Positions 46,974-62,525 of a stretch of 64,000 nucleotides of DNA are shown one piece after another. Position 1 is the stretch's first letter; each line of letters starts with the position of its first letter. The position numbers and the translations under genes are program-made. Source of the stretch: Artemia franciscana. Taxonomy: Eukaryota > Arthropoda > Branchiopoda > Anostraca > Artemiidae. The stretch spans positions 8,526,582-8,590,581 of the forward strand of contig NC_088881.1 of assembly GCF_032884065.1 (NCBI RefSeq), given 5' to 3'. The notes under the pieces are model-generated. The model saw only the letters and a program-made list of their open reading frames with translations. It had not been told where the DNA came from and searched no databases.

Positions 46974-47581
46974 GTGCAACAAAGAGCCCTGAATCCACTG
47001 GATACAAAGATAACTGCTTTCTTTTCTCTATGCAAAAGTGATTCTTTTGCAAAAAAACTGCTGTATACTGAAGTGCCTTCGTATTACACGTGGAATACTA
47101 AAAATAAAGTAATTGAACGTCAAAAACAGGGTAAGTTAGTCGACTGTCAACCTACCATCTTCAAAGATACCACGATAGGAAGACTTTACACCGTTCACCC
47201 AAATCAACATGAATGCATCTTTCTACGCCTGCTTTTGGTGAATGTACCCGGTCCAACGTCCTTTGAGTATTTGAGAACTGTAAACGGTACTATACAAGAC
47301 ACTTACCGTAAAGCATGCCAAGCTCTGAATTTATTGGAGAATGGCCAACACTGGGATAACTGCATCAATGACGAGTGCGAAACCTCAACTCCAAGTCCAA
47401 TTCGTGCATTGTTTGGCATCATACTAACAACTTGCTCTCCATCAGCTCCTACAGAGTTATGGGAAAAATATAAATCAAAAATGTCCGAAGATATACTCCA
47501 TCGAAAACGGTTAGAGACGTCAGATATGACTTTTGATTTTACATGAGAAATTTATGACTACACTTTAGTTATTATAGAAGA
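46974..47581 (+). pseudogene. Helitron 1 RepHel, pre-helicase segment
   Basis: Reads VQQRALNPLDTKITAFFSLC, FAKKLLYTEVPSYYTW, IGRLYTVHPNQHECIFLRLL, GPTSFEYLRTVNG and ALFGIILTTCSPSAPTELWE. These are standard blocks between the Rep and helicase domains of animal Helitrons. One in-frame TGA lies at 47,544-47,546, after which the frame stays open to IIED at the insertion point. The LINE fragment borders it on the left, where the Rep domain should be. Confidence 0.85.
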
Positions 47582-48170
<589 letters not shown>

Positions 48171-49909
48171 AGATAGATTTATATATGTGTTTCAAACTAC
48201 GTAAAGCTTGCGAATATACAACATTCTTGACTTTCCCATTGTCTGTGCATATACAAAAGCCTTATGTACTAATAATGACTTCATATGCAAACGCTCTTTT
48301 TACAAACAAACAAACATGTGTACGCAATAGCATCTTGAGCATATTCATGCATATGACGGGGACTGCCAGCATATGACGAAGGTAAAATTGTTAATCTTCC
48401 CACGTTTGTGGTATTACCGTCATTTACAACTGCATCTCGCAAATGAATGTATTGTTCAGAGCGGAGCTTGGTCTGATTCAGGCGGATATATAGCGAAGGT
48501 TCTGATTCAATTTTAGCATACATATCAACGACGTATTGGTGAAACAATTGACGGCATTTTAAAATATGATTTTCTTCATCCTGCCGAATAATTAGTCTAT
48601 AGGTATAATAATGCATTGCACTGCATTTCTTATTCATTTGTTTGTTAGTGGCTGGATTCATCAATTTAATATTAAAGTGATAGCCGTCGGCTCCATCCCA
48701 AAAAATGATAGGATATTGTAGGGCACCGTAGCATCGATGAGTTTCAGCAATTCTTAACAACTGAGCGTTTCGCTTATGAAGAATAATATCTCGAGGTAAA
48801 AACTGATCACCGACCATAACGATTGCCACTTCGTCGATAGTTGGAGCATTGTATCTACGCAATGTAAGCCAGAAGGCGTTTTGTCAGCGGAAATAACAAT
48901 TTTATGCGTATCAGTAGGCATCAAATCGATGGCTGTTTTGAACTGACGCACTAAATTATTATTTTCGTGGAAAAGATGTTGCAATTGGAAAACGCTTGTC
49001 CTTTCAACTTTGGGAGAAATTTCGCAACGTGCATTCAATTCAGAATTTCTATCACTGATGAAGTACAATTGTAAAAATTTATGATTCTCGCCTGAGAATG
49101 GTAGAAGGGACCCTGCTCTATGATAAATTTGCCCTTTTACTTTGAAAGTAGACACAAATTGATCTGGATTTTCGATTTGGGCTCCAAACGACGTCATTTG
49201 GAAAAATGAGTTATATTTTCTGATTTTTGACAAAAAACGCTTAGATTCTGACGTAGTTCAAGTAAGGAAAGTCTTCAATGGCTCTGGTGGTGCAGCCAAT
49301 AGAGGAAGTTTAACTTTTCCTGAGGCACAACACATTCCCATTGTTTAACCATTGAATTTCAAGGCCTTGCAAAAGGGACAAATTTTAGACATAGTCCCGA
49401 TTTGAACACATCTACTCAAGCTATAATCATCGACTTGGCTGTACCTGAATGCCAGGCGATAACTTTCAGGTTGCTCTGATTCCTCGGCACGCTTTCTTTT
49501 CTTACTTTCTCTATCAGCAGCAAGCCTGATTTCTTGCTGTTCTTGTGATTCCTCGGCACGCCTTTTTTTTTCGCTTTTTCTTTTAGCAGCAAGTCTGGTT
49601 TCATGTTACTCTGGTAGTTCCTCGGTATGCCTTCTTTTTTCACTTTCTCTTTTAGCAGCAAGTCTGGTTTCGCGTTGCTCTGTTAGTTCCTCGGCACGCT
49701 TTCTGTTCTTTCTTTCTCTATCAGCGTCAAGCCTGTTTCCTTGCTGTTCTTTTGATTCCTCGGCACGCTTTCTTTTCTTACATTCTCTTTCAGCCTCAAG
49801 CCTGTTTCCTTGCTGTTCTTTTGATTCATCGGCACGCTTTCTTTTCTTACTTTCTCTATCAGCAGCAAGTTTTTTGGCATAGACTCTTTGAGCATCTTCC
49901 TCGGCTGTT

Positions 49910-50650
<741 letters not shown>

Positions 50651-50929
50651 ATAACCCACAAACAACTTATTTTTAGGTCTGTAATTTCATCAGTTGACAA
50701 ACATGACGTCGTCATAACAAACATGACGACAACTAACTTCATGACGACATACAGCTCAATCCTAATGACGTCAGTCGACAGACAGACAAACAACTTATTT
50801 TTATATATATAGATATATATATATATATATGTTGCGTATAAATAGACTGTCAGGTTTACTGACTCTTGAATATGCAACATATAATTGTCCATGGGAAAAA
50901 CAATCCGTATTCAGATCTAAACCTCATTA

Positions 50930-51430
50930 TTCTAATGATGTGTCCCTGAGTCCCGGTCGTAATTTATATTCCCTGTGTCCCGGTCGTCATTTGTGTCCCG
51001 GTGTCTCAGTTTGTAATTTATCTTTGAGTGTCCCGGTCATCATTTATACTCCCTGTGTCCCAGTGTGCCGGTCGTCATTTGTGTCCTGGTGTCCCAGTTT
51101 GTAATTTTTCTTTGAGTTTCCCGGTCATCATTTATATTCCCTGTGTCCCAGTGTCCTGATCGTCATTTGTGTCCCGATGTCCCGGTCTGTAATTTCTATC
51201 CGAACAATCCCCGTGTCCCGGTAATCATTTATATATCCCGCCTCTGCCCCCGGCGTCCCCGTTGTAGTTGTGTGTCTGTGTCCCGGTCGTCATTTAAATT
51301 CCCTGTGTCCTGGTCGTGATTTGTGTCCGGGTTTCCCAGTCTGTAATTTGTCTTTGAGGTTCCCGGTCGTCATTTATATTCCCTGTGTCCCGGTTGTCAT
51401 TTGTGTCCCGGTGTCCCCGTATGTAATTTC
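50930..51430 (+). repeat. TGTCCCGGTCGTCATTTG minisatellite
   Basis: Imperfect repeats of TGTCCCGGTCGTCATTT and close variants, in blocks of about 40-60 bp. They occur again at 59,830-60,030, 60,160-60,290 and 60,580-60,780, always between Helitron ends. They look like a Helitron-internal minisatellite, not a coding or CRISPR structure. Confidence 0.8.
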
Positions 51431-51550
51431 ATCAGTTGACAAACATGACCTCAGTCGACAAACAACTTCATGACGCATACAGCTCAATCCTTATAATGAC
51501 GTCAGTCGACAAAATGACGTCAGTCGACACACACACACACACAGACAACT

Positions 51551-51845
<295 letters not shown>

Positions 51846-51846
51846 A

Positions 51847-53360
51847 TTTGTACGTATGTATGGTAAACAAACCTCTTCAGGATTTGGGAATGCCTTCACC
51901 TAATCGTACCGCTGCTGTTTCGACATTTGTAGAATTGAATCGTGAACAAAGTTACAGTACGAGTGATCTACTGTCGTATGTACAAAATAACATTTCCAAG
52001 TTAACTTTGGAACAAAAAGACATTTATGATACGATAATGCATTGTGTCGATAACAACGTTGGAGAAATTTTCTTTTTGGATGCGCCAGGAGGTACTGGTA
52101 TAACATTTGTAATAAAACTGATTCTGGCATCAATTCGATCAAAAAATGATATAGCGTTGGAAATTGCCTCGTCCGGAATAGCTGCAACGTTGCTGCCTGG
52201 TGGAAGAACTACTCATTCCGCTTTGAAATTGCCTCTGAATTTGCATTCTACAGAAACTCCCACGTGCCATATTTCTAAATCATCTGGGATGGGTAAAGTA
52301 TTGCAGCAATGCAAACTTATTATTTGGGACGAGTGCACAATGGCACACAAAAAATCGCTCGAGGCTCTGGATCAATGTTTGAAAGATTTGCGAGGGAATT
52401 CGAAACCCTTTGGCAGCACATTATTATTGCTTGCGGGAGATTTCAGGCAAACATTACTTAAAATACCTAGATCAACCCCTGCAGACGAAATGAATGCTTG
52501 CCTGAAAATTCTAATTTATGGGCACACGTAAAAACATTAAAATTAACTACAAATATGCGTGTCCGATTGCAAAACGATGACTCTGGTCAAACATTTTCAG
52601 ATCAATTGCTGGCAATTGGAAACGGAAAGCTTCCAGTAGACTCAATTTCAGGACGTATACAACTACCTGCTGAATTCTGTAATTTAGTGACGTCCAAAAA
52701 TGAATTGATTGAAAAAGTATTTCCGAATATTCTAAACAATTATAAAAATAATAAATGGCTAAGTGAAAGAGCGATTCTTGCACCCAAAAATATAGATATC
52801 CACGAAATCAACAATATTGTTTTGACCAAGATTCGAGACCAGACAGTCCTTTACAAGTCAGTCGACACAGTTTGGGAACCAAATGAGGCGGTTAATTATC
52901 CATCTGAATTTTTAAATTCCGTGGATCTTTCAGGGTTTCCACCACACGTGCTACAACTAAAAATAGGCGTACCAATAATACTGTTAAGAAATATCAACCC
53001 ACCAAAGCTTTGCAATGGCACGCGACTTGCCGTAAAAACACAATGGAAAACGTAATAGAGGCCACAATCTTGACAGGGCCTTTTGAGGGTGAGGCTGTTC
53101 TTATTCCTCGCATTCCCATGATTTCAATGGATCTGCCTTTTCAATTTAAAAGATTGCAATTCCCAATTCGATTAGCATTTGTAATCACCATCAACAAAGC
53201 TCAAGCTCGATCATTAGAAAAATGTGGTATAGATCTTAATACTGATTGTTTTTCCCATGGACAATTGTACGTTGCATGTTCAAGGGTTGGTAAACCTGAC
53301 AATCTATTTATATGCAACGACAATTGGACAGTGAAGAATTCGCAAGTTTTACGCAGTTAA
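51847..53360 (+). pseudogene. Helitron 1 PIF1-type helicase domain
   Basis: A DNA helicase that would unwind the transposon during rolling-circle transfer. It begins [12 protein letters not shown] and shows Walker A as [10 protein letters not shown] (the usual Lys is Ile), Walker B as [10 protein letters not shown], then [63 protein letters not shown] and VACSRVGKPDNLF. Two one-base losses in A-runs, near 52,505 and 53,030, put the domain in three frames. The Walker A change alone should abolish ATP hydrolysis. Confidence 0.85.
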
Positions 53361-53679
53361 TTTGTATTGTATCTCTCTATCTATCTATACAAAAATGAGT
53401 TGTGTGTATGCATGTTTGTTTGTTTGTAAAAAGAGCGTTTGCCTATGACGTCATTATTAGTACATAAGGCTTTGTATATGCACAGACAATGGGAAAGCCA
53501 AAAATGTTGTATATTCGCATGTTTTACGTAGTTCGAAACACATATATAAATCTATCTATATTCATAGGTGGTACACAGGGACACAACTACAATGGCGTGT
53601 AACTAATATGGCGCGTAGCGACTTACGCGTGCGGGGGGGGGCTTGAGGAGGTGGCGCGAAGCGCTAACCCAACAGCTAG

Positions 53680-54002
53680 TTCCAAATAAGAAAAAGCCAT
53701 ACGTTTTTCCTGTTTATGATTTTGTTTTTATATTATAGTAAAGAACACCACAGATATACAAATAAAATTTCATGAAAATTGGATTAAATTACATTACATT
53801 AAAATTGCAATAATTAAATTACAATAATATTCCAATAAAATGAATTACATTAAAATCGCAATAAAAGATTTTGCAATATAAGGAAGCTTTCATTTCAGCG
53901 CGGGGGGGGGGGGGCTTGGGGGGGGCGCGAAGCACCCCCACCAACTAGGTGTTGGTTTTGCGCGAAGCGCCACCCAAACAGCTAGCTTTTATATATATAG
54001 AT
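53680..54002 (+). mobile_element. Helitron end fragments beyond Helitron 1
   Basis: At 53,890-53,985 a second GC-rich module (GCGCGAAGCGCCACCC and then CTAG at 53,982-53,985) repeats the Helitron 3' end. It is followed directly by CTTTTATATATATAGA, the reverse complement of a Helitron-type 5' end. I infer a nested or abutting terminal fragment. The stretch 53,690-53,880 between them is AT-rich and unassigned. Confidence 0.6.
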
Positions 54003-54115
54003 AGACAGAATTGATTGTAAAATAAGTCTGGTTAAATCTTTCTATCAATATTTGTTTTTTTACAGTTGAGAATTAGTTCAAAATATTAATTTTAGTCAGA
54101 AAATGTAATATTAGG
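54003..54115 (+). repeat. Dispersed repeat of about 110 bp (copy 1)
   Basis: Starts GACAGAATTGATTGTAAA and contains TTAAATCTTTC. It matches 62,412-62,525 with moderate divergence. Here it abuts Helitron ends; there it abuts a LINE tail. Confidence 0.7.
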
Positions 54116-54514
54116 AAAGAACACAAAAAAGAATCGAAAAGTATGTTCGCCTTGTTGCTATATCAGTTACAAAATCTCAACTCCCAGCAATCAACTGCCA
54201 CAATCGACTCCCCACCCTTGAGTTTTTTCTACTGTTTGCTTGCATGCTATGATTTTAATATTAATATGGCCACTGCATTAAATGTTTACCTAAATGGAGT
54301 CGAATATTAATTTATTCGAAAAGTTAACAATAAAAACTACAAAAAGACTTGATAAGAATATACGATTTACAAATACCAATAATGAAGTTCACTTCTGCAT
54401 TTAGAAATTTTGGTAGGAGAAGCGTGGTCTCATGACATTTACTGTTAATGGCCGATAATTGACATATTCTACAAGTAAGTGACTTTACAGCTAATTTATT
54501 AAGTAAAACTATTA

Positions 54515-54790
54515 CTAAAGAGCGAGGCGTTGAGGAGGGGACGGTCTCTTTCATATACAGAGTAATTTTTGTTCCTTTCAAGTTTTATTGCGACTCTTTA
54601 CTTTCAGTTTAAAAAACTTTTTTATTCAATTTCTAAACGTTTTTGAATTAATGCAGGTTTTGATTTTGGAATTTGCATATTTATTTTAATTTTTTGGGCT
54701 AAATGGCTTTTTCAAAGTTTTGATCTGGTGACTTTTGGGAAAAAATTGAGCTTGGGACGGGGTCTAGTTGCCTAACAATGTTTTTGGTCA
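54515..54790 (+). repeat. Foldback-family arm plus A-repeat lead-in
   Basis: 54,515-54,660 resembles one arm of the 9,870-10,172 element, followed by sequence like 10,180-10,210. 54,690-54,790 resembles 10,880-10,985 (GATCTGGTGACTTTTGGGAA). The two families therefore occur together in the same order at both loci, suggesting one larger composite repeat. Confidence 0.55.
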
Positions 54791-56413
54791 TTTAAAAATG
54801 ACCCTAGAAAATTTAAACAAACAAATTCAACCTGGCGAAACAAATTTTTTGTGCTCAGAATACAAACGAGCTACAAATAAACCTTATGGTTACCTTCCAT
54901 TGGATGTTAATCGAAATTCGCTCGTAGATTTACGTGTGCTAAAGAATATTTTTGACAATGAAATTAATGTATATCTACCCTTGAATAGTAAAACAAACCT
55001 TTAGCAGCTACCATGAAATTGAAAAAATTACATCAAAGCTTATATTTATTTTCTGTCCTAGGTAATTATAAGACCACGCCTTAGAAAGCCCATTCTCAAA
55101 CATAGCATTGACAATAAATTCAATTAACTATCTGAACTTCGTTTAAATTTCATTAAAGGTAATATTCAACTGCTATAAGTAATTAAGCATCAGAAAAAGC
55201 CACATCGTTCACATGTGAACAACCAAGCTTGCATAAATAAAGCAAACAATTTAAAAAGAAATGACTTGTCCAAGCGGGTGTTAGTTTCTTTTCATTGTTA
55301 ATACCAATAATAGCGGAATTTTTAAACACACTTTTCTAGAAAAACTACTATACGTTATAAATCGATTCCAACTGAACTTCTGAACTTGTTACTCCACCAA
55401 AAGAGAACTCCTAAGATGATCTTAATAAATTTTCTAACAATGAAAAAATTGCCGATGCTGGATAAGTAGCTTTCCTTCATGATGCCCTTCAACCTGAAAA
55501 TGGGCGTAAACCCTACCGTGAAATATCACTCATAATAAGTTTCATGTATCAACCACCAAGTTTTGAAAGTTCAGCACCACTACCAGCACAATAACTGCAA
55601 AAACAGGAAAGGGAAGATTTATCCTAAGTTTCATCAAGTCTTGTAGGCCTAATGCCTTAATCTTATGAAGAGCAAAGTAAAAAACTCTTGACTTATATCG
55701 TTGGAAATGAGAATGTACAAATTGATGACAAAAAGAATGAAATCTGAATCCGACATAAGAGTTACAATTTATTTTATTTAATATATGATATGGCAACAAA
55801 TCCTAAAAGACTTGAATCATTTGATGCTTATTTTTATATATTTAGACCTCCACTTTCAGATTGCTAAGGCACAAGCATAACCAGGGACATTCTGAAAGTC
55901 ACCTTTGTTATCAACCATACCCTTAAATTATATTTTAATGAAACAAAAGAACAATTTAGAGAAAAATATGGCGATGATGCATGTGAAGCAAAACAGATTC
56001 TGTCATTTCATGGCCCACCTCCAAGTTGTTACCTTAATCTTAGAATAAGCAGAAACGCTTAATTCCCAACTTGATAAACAATTCAATGTAGAGACATGAA
56101 ATAATCTTGGAAACTTAAGAGCAGAAATACATGATAAGAGTATGAGAAAAAGAGAATTTGACGTCATTAGAAAATCAATCTGATAATATAGTAACGAATG
56201 AAATATTTTATGTTTTTAAACAAATTCCAGGAAGTCATAATTGCAAAAGTATTTCGAATTATTTTCAAATGTATTCCGAAATTTTACAAAACAACATATT
56301 GGTACGTTCTCAAATGCTAATTTGATGAGCGTTAAACAACATGGCAATAATCAGTCATTCAAGGACATTCTTAAAACACTAACGCTGTTATCCTGATTTT
56401 TCTTTACAACAAA
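54768..56413 (+). other. Unassigned region with coding-like traces
   Basis: A 78-residue plus-strand frame (54,768-55,004; for example PYGYLPLDVNRNSLVDLRVL) and later stretches such as EQFREKYGDDACEAKQIL (about 55,950-55,995) look protein-like, but I recognise no family. It may be an old degraded insertion. The last 100 bases before 56,414 probably hold the PGK leader. Confidence 0.3.
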
Positions 56414-57661
56414 ATGAGCTTTAATAAATTAAGTATTGATGCCATTGATTTAAAGAACAAACGGGTTCTTATGAGAGTAGATTTCAACGTTCCTTTAAAA
56501 GAGGATAAAATCACAAGCAATCAGAGAATTGCTGCCACACTTGAGACAATAAGGTATACTCTTGAGCAGGGTGCAAAGTCAGTTGTGCTTATGTCGCACT
56601 TGGGCCGTCCATATGGACGCAGAGAGCTCAAATACTCTTTGAAACTTGTGGCTGAGGAGCTCAAGAAGCTTCTTGGTAAAGATGTCAAATTTTTGGATGA
56701 TTGTGTTGGAGCCGAAATTGAAAAGGAATGTGCTGACCCCCCTCACGGCTCTATTATATTACTTGAAAACCTTCGGTTCCACTTAGAAGAAGAAGGGAAA
56801 GGAATTGATGCTTCGGGACAGAAACTAAAAGCCTTCCCAGTAAATGTGGCAAAATTCCGTGATTCCTTAAAAAGGCTGGGAGACGTTTATGTGAATGATG
56901 CCTTTGGCACTGCTCATAGAGCTCATAGCTCTATGATGGGAGACGGGTTTGACATTCGAGCCGCAGGATTTTTGCTGAAAAAAGAACTTCAATATTTTGC
57001 CAAAGCCCTTGAGAATCCAGACCGACCATTCCTTGCTATTTTAGGAGGTGCTAAAGTTGCTGATAAAATACCACTTATTGAAAGTCTTCTTGATAAAGTT
57101 GATGACATGATTATTGGAGGTGGAATGGCATACACGTTCTTAAAAGTAATAAACAACATGGAAATTGGAAATTCTCTTTTTGATGCTGAAGGTTCTAAAA
57201 TTGTAGAAAAACTCGTTGCGAAAGCCCAAGAGAAGAACGTTACTATTCATCTTCCAGTTGATTTCGTAACAGCTGACAAATTTGCTGAAGATACTAATAC
57301 TGGAAGTGCTAAAGTTGCTGATGGGATTCCATCTGGCTGGATGGGTCTTGATGTTGGACCAGAAACAGTTAAAAAGTTTGTTGAGCCTATTTCAAAAGCT
57401 AAAACCATTGTATGGAATGGACCTATTGGAGTTTTTGAATTTCAAAAATTTGCATATTCTACTAAAGCTATTATGGATGCAGCTGTAGATACTACAGCTC
57501 GTGGTGCCACTGTTATCATTGGTGGTGGTGATACTGCTACTTGTGCTGCTAAATGGGGCACTGAAAGTAAAGTAAGTCATGTTTCTACTGGTGGGGGAGC
57601 TAGTCTAGAGCTTTTGGAAGGAAAGATCTTACCAGGAGTTGCCGCCCTTTGTGATGCTTAG
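56414..57661 (+). CDS. Pgk: Phosphoglycerate kinase, intronless (probable retrogene)
   Basis: PGK transfers phosphate from 1,3-bisphosphoglycerate to ADP in cytosolic glycolysis. The frame encodes 415 residues, the normal animal length. The N-terminal domain binds the sugar acid: RVDFNVP (21-27, Asp23, Asn25), Arg38, SHLGRP (61-66), Arg121 and Arg169. The C-terminal domain binds nucleotide: GGAKVADK (211-218), GGGMAYTF (235-242), Glu342 in GVFEF, GGGDT (370-374) and GGGAS (393-397). All of these are intact. The start context is ACAAAATGAGC. No introns interrupt it, and AATAAA plus eight A follow the coding region, as in a processed mRNA copy. A diverged partial copy lies behind enolase and again at 31.4 kb. 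Whether it is expressed cannot be told from sequence. Confidence 0.95.
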   Translation: MSFNKLSIDAIDLKNKRVLMRVDFNVPLKEDKITSNQRIAATLETIRYTLEQGAKSVVLMSHLGRPYGRRELKYSLKLVAEELKKLLGKDVKFLDDCVGAEIEKECADPPHGSIILLENLRFHLEEEGKGIDASGQKLKAFPVNVAKFRDSLKRLGDVYVNDAFGTAHRAHSSMMGDGFDIRAAGFLLKKELQYFAKALENPDRPFLAILGGAKVADKIPLIESLLDKVDDMIIGGGMAYTFLKVINNMEIGNSLFDAEGSKIVEKLVAKAQEKNVTIHLPVDFVTADKFAEDTNTGSAKVADGIPSGWMGLDVGPETVKKFVEPISKAKTIVWNGPIGVFEFQKFAYSTKAIMDAAVDTTARGATVIIGGGDTATCAAKWGTESKVSHVSTGGGASLELLEGKILPGVAALCDA

Positions 57662-57750
57662 ATGTGAGGGTAAGTAAGGTGTGTGTTAGTCTAATCTATA
57701 GGATTTTCTTGTGATAATCTATGATCTTTCCTTAATTCATGTTTTTCTTA

Positions 57751-57778
57751 AATAAAATACTCTTATCATGAAAAAAAA
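57751..57778 (+). promoter_or_regulatory. PGK polyadenylation signal and genomic poly(A)
   Basis: AATAAA at 57,751-57,756 is followed 14 nt later by eight A (57,771-57,778), after which LINE sequence begins abruptly. This is the expected end of a reverse-transcribed, polyadenylated mRNA. Confidence 0.7.
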
Positions 57779-58706
57779 TTCTGACGATAGATTTACCCTA
57801 GCTTGTGCCAGCCTTGCAAGATCCCTAAGCTTGTGTGCCTCCTTAGTAATGTCAATAGTCGTTGCTGGTGATATGAATGCGAGTGTGCTGACTTGACACA
57901 TTGACAACGACTCTCCCTTCACTTATATTCATAATTCCAGCTCAGTATCGTTCTTGGACCTTATACTTTGTTCTTCTTTGTTTACTCCTGCTGAACCATG
58001 CCATGTCGATTTTTCTTTTTGTGATTCTGATCATTTCCCTATCCTGAACACTTTTGCCATCGATAGTTCCTAGTCTCGAACCAAGGTAAGAGTTGAAAAT
58101 GGTCAGTAAAGAAGGAGTAGAATAAGACGAATAAAATCTAATACGCTACTATTGAATTATGTTGATATTCTTGATTTGAGTAGATCTCTGGCTTTAATAG
58201 AGAAGAATTTTTCAAGTTTAAATGAGGAGTATAACAATGCTGGTCTAAAATTAAATCCGAGTAGGAGTGATGATTTAAGTTCAATTCTAAACGACCAGGT
58301 TCTGATAGTACCAAGTCACTTTTTAGGTGATTCTGATATCGAACTTCCGTTATCCCTAACTTATCTGGTTTTACCCCTTTGTACTGAACTGAAAAGTATG
58401 TGTGCAGGGCTACTTAGTCATTTCAGCACGAAAACTAGAACAGCTTATGGACTACTAGTTAATGCTGAAATACGTTGCAACAGGAATTTTATGGCTAGAC
58501 TCTATAACGCTTACACAATTCCTTATGTCCTAGTCCTTGCTCCTTTTTGGAAGCTATTTACCATGACTGATTTACGGACAATCCGTAAGCTATATTACAA
58601 GTATGCAAAGCATCTTCCAAGTCTTCCTCTTTGGACTCGTAAATGCAAAGTGTCGCGACTTTATGATGTTCCTTCTCCCTTTGTAGCTGTAAACAAACAA
58701 CGTTAA
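57779..58706 (+). pseudogene. LINE fragment directly behind PGK
   Basis: It begins with endonuclease C-terminal sequence (VVAGDMNASVL, then FCDSDHFPIL at about 58,020-58,050). A large deletion then jumps to the end of the reverse transcriptase (58,152-58,706): LNYVDILDLSRSLALIEKNF, CNRNFMARLYNAYTIPYVLV and LYYKYAKHLPSLPLWTRKCK. The YVD may be the remainder of the catalytic YxDD, here YVDI. It belongs to the family of the LINE pieces behind the PGK pseudogenes. It is inactive. Its adjoining position to the poly(A) suggests a shared insertion event or insertion of PGK into a LINE. Confidence 0.75.
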
Positions 58707-59173
58707 TGAATTATTGATAGATTGATTGAATCTGATTTATTAAACACAGTTTTAAAATCATTTTAGAAACCCAAGTTTGAATATTTTGAATCCAAAAGAA
58801 TCCAACAATCCAAACAATTAGGTAAATGTTCTTAACACGTCGATGGGACCTATAAATTATTTCCAAGAATTAAAATATAATAGTTTTGGGCATCAAGTCA
58901 TGGTAAATTTTAGGGAAAAAATTCTACAAGAAGGCCCCGATCGATTCCGTTGATTTTTGAACTAAAATGGAATAGTTGTGGGCAATCGACTCTTTAGATC
59001 TCTTGGACCTAGTTTTTCGGATTGCTGATACATTATGATGTCGCATCTAATGTATACTTTAAAGGGTATCATGGGTGACGATGTAATTTGTTCTTTACTA
59101 GTTCTTGATGCGATAAAGCGTTTGGCTTTCTTGGCACATGCCTGTTAAAGGTCAAATATAGACTGAGACGAAA
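58707..59173. other. AT-rich stretch, nothing recognised
   Basis: No gene or repeat family was supported in these 460 bases. Confidence 0.5.
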
Positions 59174-60866
<1,693 letters not shown>

Positions 60867-61009
60867 ATATAGAAGATAAGTTGTCTGTGTGTGTATCGAT
60901 TGACGTCATGTTTGTATGTCGATTGATAGCAACATGTCCAAAAAGATAGCAACATGTCCAACATGTTTGTGTGTCCCAAAAGATAGCAACAATGCAAGCT
61001 AATCCTGAG

Positions 61010-62065
61010 AATTTACGAATGTATTATCGGTATTATAAAGCATATTCAAAATTACGGATTAGAATTCGCTTTGGTAGTTATAGTAAAGCAAAACACTGAA
61101 TAAAAGCTATGTACAAGAATAACTGCTGCGGTTAAGGCAGGAAATGAGGTTAGTAGCTGGTTTCGTTCTAAATTATGAGTTCAGGAGGGTTGTGTCCTAT
61201 CCCTAGTTTTATAGATCTTTTTGATGGACTTAGTCCTAAGGAACACAGTAATGGTAATGGGAATAAGTAATCAATTGTGGATGCAAAAATTTTCTAGACT
61301 AAGATAGTCGTGAAGATTTCAGCATCCTAGATTAACGTTTTAGCAAAATTAATGCATTTTTCAACGTTTCGACTTCAATATAAAAGAGAAGGTTCAAAAT
61401 TAAAGTCAAGAAGACTAAGAAGCAGTGAAAGTGAAGAGAAGACGCTGGGTAACAAGAGAATCGATCAAGTTGAAAGCTTCAGTTACCTACGTAGTGTAAT
61501 TGAGAAAAATGGTGTATCCTGGGATTATTTTAAAATAAAATAGCCAAGGCCAAGCTACTTTTTCATGTTGGAAAAAAGTTTGGAAGAGTATGAAGATGAG
61601 TCTTTCGAACTAACATTAAAATATGAAAGCTACAGTGAAAAAAGTGATCAAACATGGTTTCAAAGCTTCGCTGCTCCAAAAAAAACGGGGGAGGACTTGC
61701 TATATGTGTTCCAGAGACCCTATCTATATATTGTTTTGGGTAACTGAGTTACTAATCATATTTCAATCAGTTAGTTATGCGACAAATGTGGTTCAATTCG
61801 ACAGTATAGGCATATAATAAGAGAAATGTTGAAACAGTTGAGACGCGTTCTATGGATAAAGGATGACAATATGCTAAAAAGATCGTTCTTGATTGTCAAC
61901 TATCAACAGAAAAACAAAAATCAAGTCTTCCTCATTTGCATGAAAGGTTGTCGCAAGAAAAGATTTAAGGGGAAAGGAAAACCTCTTGGGAAGATGGCTT
62001 TGAATATATTGGGATGGAGGAGGACCGTGGGTGCACTGCTGTATTGGCCTCAGTTGACTTAGTGC
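61010..62065 (+). pseudogene. RTE-like LINE reverse-transcriptase relic
   Basis: Plus-strand frames show VQEGCVLSLVL and FLMDLVLRNTV (around the motif 'GV.QGC.LSP.LF.IFMD.VLR'), then IDQVESFSYLRSVIEKNG and, near the end, WIKDDNMLKRSF and ILGWRRTVGALLYWPQLT. This order is that of RTE-type ORF2 from the palm domain to the C terminus. The catalytic aspartates are not preserved and the frame changes repeatedly. It is an old, dead copy. Confidence 0.65.
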
Positions 62066-62411
62066 TAATGTAAGTTATTAGTAGCATCATTTCAAATGCA
62101 CTGACTGCAATTGATTGAAAAGATGAACTGTTAACAATGTTGCACTGTTTAAAAATATATGTGGAATATGGACATAACGAAGACTCTGATAATGTAACAA
62201 TAGGTCTTGTAACAACTGATTCTACCTAAGATAATTTGAATTCAAGCTACAAGAAATAACTATTCCCTGCTTGGCCAGTCATCATATTCACTTTTTAATT
62301 TTATGCATATAAAACTAACTTACAGTTCTGAAGGCATGCTGGGCTTGGAAATCTAACAGATAAAAAAAAAATTACGCAGTCTCCTATACTGTTTATGAAA
62401 AGTGCATTTCT
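62066..62411. other. AT-rich stretch, nothing recognised
   Basis: No gene or repeat family was supported. Confidence 0.5.
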
Positions 62412-62525
62412 ACATAGACAAAATTGATTGTAAAGTAAGTCCCATTAAATCTTTCCATAGATGTTTGTTTTCTGCAGTTCAGAATTTAGTTCGTGATATT
62501 TGTTTTAGTCTCAAAGTTCCACATT
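62412..62525 (+). repeat. Dispersed repeat of about 110 bp (copy 2)
   Basis: Matches 54,003-54,115 (shared GACA.AATTGATTGTAAA start). It is cut at its right end by the 3' tail of the LINE that follows, so that LINE probably inserted into or next to this repeat. Confidence 0.7.

Noticed and set aside
50930-51430. Regular repeats that might look like a CRISPR array
   Set aside because: Units are imperfect, spacing is irregular, there are no unique spacers or cas genes, and the setting is an animal Helitron.
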